A DNA stretch of 25,606 bases, from NCBI GenBank assembly GCA_033720695.1, contig JAWWCA010000017.1, positions 1 through 25,606 of the forward strand, given 5' to 3'. The translations under genes were made by a program, and so were the position numbers. Each line of letters starts with the position of its first letter. The stretch's first letter is position 1. Origin of the DNA: DATGQT01 sp033720695 (GTDB taxonomy: Bacteria; Bacteroidota; Rhodothermia; Rhodothermales; Rubricoccaceae). Shown here piece by piece: positions 21,333-25,606 of the stretch. The notes below the pieces were generated by a model, which was given only the letters and a program-made list of their open reading frames with translations, did not search any database and had not been told where the DNA came from.

Positions 21333-24300
21333 ATGACTGCGCCACAGAATAACGCCTGCATCTTCATCCGCCCCCCGGCCCCCCTCCTCGCGCTGGTCCT
21401 CGGTCTCCTGGCGCTGCTCCCGGCGCGGGAGGCGCAGGCCCAGCTCCCGCCCAACTTCGTCGACGAGGTCGTCGTCAGCGGGCTGAACCAGCCGATCTCG
21501 ATGCGGTTTCTGCCGGACGGGCGCCTGCTCCTCCTCCAGAAAGAGGGCGAGGTGCTCCTCGCCGACCCCGCCCAGGGGTGGGCGACGGCCACGTACATGA
21601 CGCTCACGGACATCCACTCCACCGACGAGCGCGGCCTGATCGACATCGCGATCGACCCCGACTTCGACACCAACGGCTACGTCTACCTCTACTACATGCG
21701 GAGGACGCCGAGGCGCGCGCGCATCGCCCGCTTCACGCACCAGGAGAACAGCGGCGGCCTGACGAGCACGGGCGATCCCGGCTCCGAGTTCGTCGTCTGG
21801 GAGGAGACCTGGCCCGGCGATCCCTACGAGAACTGCTGCCACTACGGCGCCGGCCTCGACTTCGGCCCCGACGGCGCGATCTACCTCACGCCCGGGGACA
21901 AGTTCGACGGCGCCAACGCGCAGGACCGGACCACCTCGGCCGGCAGCATCATCCGCATCAACCCCGACGGGACGATCCCCGCGGACAACCCCTACGTCGG
22001 GAATGCGAACGGCTGGGACGAGTCGATCTGGGCCTACGGCCTCCGCAACCCCTTCCGCGCCCGGTGGGACCTCACGCCGGGCGAGGAGCGCCTTTTCATC
22101 GGCGAGGTGGGGGGGAACGACCAGAGCCGGTCGTGGGAGGACCTCCACCTCGGGGAGGCCGGCGCCAACTACGGGTGGCCCTACTGCGAGGGCCCCTTCG
22201 ACCGCCCGAACCTCCTCGACGACTTCCCCGAGTGCGACACCACCCTCTATACGGGGCCGATCTACGCCTACGACCACCTCGGCCCCACGCCGAACGGGGG
22301 CTCCATCACCGGCGGCTTCGTGTACCGGGGCGGCACCTTCCCGGGGTCGTACGAGGGCGCCTACTTCTTCGGGGACTACGCCGCCACCTACATCCGCTAC
22401 CTCACCTTCGACCCGACCGACCCGACGGTCGTGACGGGCGACTTCGACTTCCAGCCGGATGCGGGGCCCATCGTGGCGCTGGACCAGGGGCCCGACGGCG
22501 CGCTCTACTACATCCAGATCAGCGGATTCCTGCGGCGAATCGTGTTCGGCGGCCTCTCCGTGACGTCGTCGGCCACGCCCACCAGCGGGCCCTCGCCCCT
22601 CGCCGTCTCCTTCGACGGGGAGGCCACCGGCGGCGGCGGGCCGCTCACCTACACCTGGACCTTCGGCGACGGCACCGACTCCGGCCCGCTGAGCGACCCG
22701 GCCACCTCGCACACCTACACCGCCGACGGGGCCTACGACGCCGTGCTGGAGGTGACGGACGGGACCCTCACCTCGACGGCCCTCCCCATCACCATCCAGG
22801 TGGGGACGCCGCCGACGGCGACGGTCCTCACGCCCACGGACGGGGCGCTCTTCCGGGCCGGCGACACCATCGCCTTCAGCGGCGACGGCAGCGGCGGCGC
22901 CGGCGGGCTGGAGCTCTCGTGGACGGTGCAGTTCGGCCACAACAACCACTTCCACCCCGTCCTCAGCGACTTCATCGGCGCGAGCGGGACCTTCGACATC
23001 CCCACCTCCGGCCACGACTACGCCGACTCCACCCGGTACGAGATCGAGCTCACCGTCACCGACGCCCTCGGGCTCACCGCCACCGACCAGGTGACGGTCT
23101 ACCCCGACAAGGTCGACATCACCTACGAGACCGTCCCCGTCCCCATCCCTGTCACCATCGACGACCTCCCGGTGACGCCCCCCTACGTCATCGACGACCT
23201 CATCGGGTTCGAGCGGACGGTCAGCGTGCCGGCGTCGCGGTGCGTCGCGGGGACGGAGTACGTCTTCGACAGCTGGTCCGACGGCGGCGCGCGCGAGCAC
23301 CTGATCGTCGTCCCGGCCACGGATGCGACTTACACCGCCACCTTCACCGACAACGGGGCCTGCACCGGCGTCCCCATCACGGACGGGCTGGCGCTCTACC
23401 TGGAGGCGGACCGGGGGGTGACCGAGACGGGCGGGGTGGTGAGCGCCTGGGCGGATCAGTCCGGGCTCGGGAACGACCTCACGGCAGCGGGGGACCCCTC
23501 CATCGGCGTCGTCACGACGCCCAGCGGGCTGCCCGCCATCGCCTTCGACGGGGCCGGCGACACGCTGGAGCGGGCGGCCTCGCTCAACGGCCTCCCCGCC
23601 GGAGGCGCCGACCGCACCGTGTTCCTCGTCGCGGAGTACGGCAGCGACGGCTGGGGCGGCTTCACCTACGGCGACACGGGCTGCGACGAAGCCTTCGGGC
23701 TCGTCGTCGACGACACGGGGGACCTCGCCGTCCAGAGCGGGTGCGACGGGTACCCCACGGGCGAGGCCGGCAACGGGGCCGGGTGGCTCACGCAGGCCGC
23801 CGTCCTCTCGGGGACCACGCTCACGCACTACAAGGACGGCGCCGTGATCGACACCGAGCCGGCCGCCAGCTTCAACACGGTGCTGACGCGGATCGTACTG
23901 GGGGCGGAGATCGACGCGAGCCCGACCCTCGACATGGACGTGGCCGCCGTGCTCGTCTACGACCGCGCGCTCACCGACGCCGACCGGCAGCAGGTCGAGA
24001 CGTACCTCTACGACAAGTACCTCGACGTGCCCCCCCCCGTGGCGCTCGCCACCATCACGAGCCCGGCCGACGGGGCCTTCGTGCTGGGCCCGGACGTGAC
24101 GGTGTCCTGGACGGCCTACGGCCCCGGCCAGGGGGACCACGTTCACCTCACGCTCGACGGGGCCCCGCACGTCACGGTGCCGCTCAACGGGTCGTACACC
24201 TTCACGGGCCTGGCGGACGGCCCGCACACCCTGACCGCCGAGGTGGCGAGCATCGGCCACCAGGTCTATGCCGGCTCGGAGGACACCGTCGCCTTCACGG

Positions 24301-25606
24301 TCACCAGCGGCGGGACCCTCCCGGGCGGTGGGCTCGTGCTCCGGCTCGAGACCGACTTCAACGTCGTCGTGAGCGGCACCGACGTCGGGGGATGGCTCGA
24401 CCAGTCGGGCAACGGCAACGACCTCGCGGCCTCCGGCGACCCCCAGCTCGCCGTGGCGGGGACGCCGAGCGGGATGGACGCCATCGTCCTCGACGGGACC
24501 GGCGACTGGCTCGAACGGACCGCGTCGCTGAACAACCTCCCCAGCGGCAGCGCCGACCGGACGATGTTCGCCGTGATCCGGTACGACGCCGCGAGCACGT
24601 ACGCCGGCGTGGCCTACGGCGACGGAGCGCCCAACCAGGCCTTCGGGCTCACCGTCGACGGGGGGGGGGGGCGGCTGACGGTGCAGGGCTGGGGCGCCGT
24701 CAACGACCACGTCTCCACCGAGGTCGGCACCGGAGCCGGCTGGCTCGTCCAGTCCGTGATCGTCGCCAACGACGCCGTCACGCACTACAAGGACGGGGCG
24801 GTCGTCGACGCGTTCACCCACACCTACAACACCGACCCGGAGCGGATCGTCCTGGGCGAGGAGATCGCCGGGGCGGGGGACGGCGAGGCGATGGCGCTCG
24901 CTGCCGTGCTCCTCTACGACCGAGCCCTCAGCGAGACGGAGCGCCAGCAGGCCGAGGCGTTCCTTCAGCAGAAGTACCTCGTGCCGAACGTGCCCCCCGT
25001 GGCCCTCGACGACGCGGCGACGCTGGCGCAGGGGGCGACGGCGGTCCTCGACGTGCTCGCCAACGACACCGACGACACCGGCCTCGACCCGGCCACGGTG
25101 ACCATCGTCGATGCCCCCGTCAACGGGACCGTCGACGCCATCGATTCCGGCACGGGCGCCATCACCTACACCCACGACGGCTCCGCGACGACGACCGACT
25201 CGCTCACCTACACCGTGGACGACGTGGACGGGGCGACCTCGAACGTCGCCACGGTCCTCATCACCGTGACGCCGGCACAGGTCTCGATCACCGAGACCTA
25301 CGACGCCGGGTGGGGCCTCGTCTCGCTCCCGGCGACCGTCTCCGACCCCGACTACCTCGCCGTCTTCGAGGGCGGGGCCGGCGGCGATCCCCAGAGCCCC
25401 GTCTACGTCGTCCCCGGCACGTTCAACGAGTTCGACGGCGCCTACTACACCCCCAGCCCTCCTGAGCTCACGCTCGGCGTCGGCGCCTGGCTCAAGTTCT
25501 CGCAGGAGGCCACCGTGATCCTCGACGGCGACTACGTGGGGAGCCTCGACCGCGTGCTCGGCGGGGGCGGCTGGTACCTCTTCAGCGGCCCGTCGTGCTC
25601 GGTCCC
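21333..25606 (+). CDS. Giant secreted multidomain protein: glucose/sorbosone dehydrogenase propeller, PKD-, LamG- and cadherin-like modules (3' end outside window)
   Basis: 1424 residues visible, running off the window. Signal peptide to AREAQA (residue 36). Residues about 42-407 are a soluble quinoprotein-type beta-propeller: LNQPISMRFLPDGRLLLLQ, CCHYGAGLDFGPDGAIYLTP with His170 at the position of the conserved catalytic His, GSIIRINPDGTIP, YGLRNPFRARWD, GGSITGGFVYRGG. Then come a PKD domain (409-489; YTWTFGDGT), a second Ig/PKD-like domain (491-586), a Cys-containing beta module (594-676; VFDSWSDGG), a LamG/concanavalin-like module (680-899), an Ig-like linker (904-991), a second LamG-like module (995-1219), a cadherin-like Big_9-type domain (1224-1313; LDVLANDTDD) and the start of another domain (AGWGLVSLP). 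Probable surface or extracellular sugar-oxidising or carbohydrate-binding protein; a C-terminal T9SS tail would be expected beyond the window. The start follows gctgcgacggtg. Confidence 0.9.
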   Translation, partial: MTAPQNNACIFIRPPAPLLALVLGLLALLPAREAQAQLPPNFVDEVVVSGLNQPISMRFLPDGRLLLLQKEGEVLLADPAQGWATATYMTLTDIHSTDERGLIDIAIDPDFDTNGYVYLYYMRRTPRRARIARFTHQENSGGLTSTGDPGSEFVVWEETWPGDPYENCCHYGAGLDFGPDGAIYLTPGDKFDGANAQDRTTSAGSIIRINPDGTIPADNPYVGNANGWDESIWAYGLRNPFRARWDLTPGEERLFIGEVGGNDQSRSWEDLHLGEAGANYGWPYCEGPFDRPNLLDDFPECDTTLYTGPIYAYDHLGPTPNGGSITGGFVYRGGTFPGSYEGAYFFGDYAATYIRYLTFDPTDPTVVTGDFDFQPDAGPIVALDQGPDGALYYIQISGFLRRIVFGGLSVTSSATPTSGPSPLAVSFDGEATGGGGPLTYTWTFGDGTDSGPLSDPATSHTYTADGAYDAVLEVTDGTLTSTALPITIQVGTPPTATVLTPTDGALFRAGDTIAFSGDGSGGAGGLELSWTVQFGHNNHFHPVLSDFIGASGTFDIPTSGHDYADSTRYEIELTVTDALGLTATDQVTVYPDKVDITYETVPVPIPVTIDDLPVTPPYVIDDLIGFERTVSVPASRCVAGTEYVFDSWSDGGAREHLIVVPATDATYTATFTDNGACTGVPITDGLALYLEADRGVTETGGVVSAWADQSGLGNDLTAAGDPSIGVVTTPSGLPAIAFDGAGDTLERAASLNGLPAGGADRTVFLVAEYGSDGWGGFTYGDTGCDEAFGLVVDDTGDLAVQSGCDGYPTGEAGNGAGWLTQAAVLSGTTLTHYKDGAVIDTEPAASFNTVLTRIVLGAEIDASPTLDMDVAAVLVYDRALTDADRQQVETYLYDKYLDVPPPVALATITSPADGAFVLGPDVTVSWTAYGPGQGDHVHLTLDGAPHVTVPLNGSYTFTGLADGPHTLTAEVASIGHQVYAGSEDTVAFTVTSGGTLPGGGLVLRLETDFNVVVSGTDVGGWLDQSGNGNDLAASGDPQLAVAGTPSGMDAIVLDGTGDWLERTASLNNLPSGSADRTMFAVIRYDAASTYAGVAYGDGAPNQAFGLTVDGGGGRLTVQGWGAVNDHVSTEVGTGAGWLVQSVIVANDAVTHYKDGAVVDAFTHTYNTDPERIVLGEEIAGAGDGEAMALAAVLLYDRALSETERQQAEAFLQQKYLVPNVPPVALDDAATLAQGATAVLDVLANDTDDTGLDPATVTIVDAPVNGTVDAIDSGTGAITYTHDGSATTTDSLTYTVDDVDGATSNVATVLITVTPAQVSITETYDAGWGLVSLPATVSDPDYLAVFEGGAGGDPQSPVYVVPGTFNEFDGAYYTPSPPELTLGVGAWLKFSQEATVILDGDYVGSLDRVLGGGGWYLFSGPSCSV
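24030..24038 (+). repeat. C9 homopolymer inside the multidomain gene
   Basis: Nine consecutive C residues encode three prolines in the linker after the first LamG-like module (LDVPPPVALA). The reading frame is intact on both sides. Confidence 0.9.
24660..24671 (+). repeat. G12 homopolymer inside the multidomain gene
   Basis: Twelve consecutive G residues encode four glycines within the second LamG-like module (LTVDGGGGRLTVQG); the first module has DDTGD at the equivalent place. The frame is open as given. A change of one base would truncate the protein. Confidence 0.9.

Larger units (their letters stand above)
23370..24990 (+). repeat. Tandemly repeated LamG-like module within one gene
   Basis: Two copies, about 23370-24030 and 24315-24990, align along their whole length: GLALYLEADRGV / GLVLRLETDFNV, DQSGLGNDLTAAGDP / DQSGNGNDLAASGDP, TPSGLPAIAFDGAGD / TPSGMDAIVLDGTGD, THYKDGAVIDT / THYKDGAVVDA, VLVYDRALTDADRQQ / VLLYDRALSETERQQ. 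They are separated by an Ig-like linker, which indicates internal duplication of a roughly 900-bp unit. Confidence 0.85.

Noticed and set aside
21240..25175. A 1311-residue open frame antisense to the multidomain gene
   Set aside because: It is Val/Gly/Arg-rich with no domain, has no credible start context and mirrors the codon bias of the real gene, whose domains are clear on the plus strand.
21578..25465. A 1295-residue open frame in another plus-strand frame of the same gene
   Set aside because: Arg/His-rich frame-shifted shadow with no recognisable motif; all domain signatures are in the frame starting at 21333.

Overview
The window looks like chromosomal DNA from a very GC-rich member of the Bacteroidota/Rhodothermota group (a Salinibacter- or Rubricoccus-like lineage). 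Three things point there. Two secreted proteins, at 16748-17542 and 18637-20385, end in type IX secretion (T9SS) type A sorting domains. Almost every start codon follows a C/T-rich leader with no Shine-Dalgarno sequence, as is usual in Bacteroidota. Strong codon bias opens long frames on all strands, so most long frames are shadows. The genus is an inference; the phylum-level assignment is well supported.

Layout. 1-1080 (-): 5' part of proS. 1384-2994 (+): lipoprotein with a Tyr/Asp-rich block and then an Arg/Pro/Glu-rich tail. 3073-4251 (+): outer-membrane beta-barrel protein. 4259-5824 (-) and 5842-6942 (-): polytopic membrane protein behind mltG. 7113-7655 (-): queF. 7790-8272 and 8283-10520 (+): small membrane protein followed by an amylo-alpha-1,6-glucosidase-family enzyme. 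10517-11299 (-): SDR oxidoreductase. 11402-12124 (+): L,D-transpeptidase-like secreted protein. 12234-14240 (-): large Arg/Gln/Glu-rich and Tyr/Asp/Gly-rich repeat protein. 14363-15799 (-): MscS channel fused to a cyclic-nucleotide-binding domain. 15941-16720 (+): secreted cyclophilin. 16748-17542 (-): T9SS cargo. 17846-18559 (+): clpP. 18637-20385 (-): T9SS cargo of unknown function. 20386-21332: about 950 bp without a recognisable gene. 21333 to the end (+): partial giant secreted protein starting with a glucose/sorbosone dehydrogenase-type propeller, followed by PKD-like, LamG-like and cadherin-like modules.

The common theme is the cell envelope: peptidoglycan cutting and cross-linking (MltG, L,D-transpeptidase), osmotic or nucleotide sensing (MscS-CNBD), outer membrane and secretion (barrel, T9SS cargos), periplasmic folding (cyclophilin) and extracellular carbohydrate-type modules. 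Housekeeping genes (proS, queF, clpP) are interspersed. Transcription units are short and often convergent; strong hairpins sit at several gene ends.

The most unusual content is a pair of non-adjacent, low-complexity secreted proteins (1384-2994 and 12234-14240). They use the same two kinds of block, tyrosine-rich and arginine-rich, in opposite order. Their upstream regions share an 11-bp identity followed, after exactly 16 bp in both, by an inverted repeat beginning GGCTC. This is my best candidate for an undescribed, co-regulated surface-material system. Its function is inference only.
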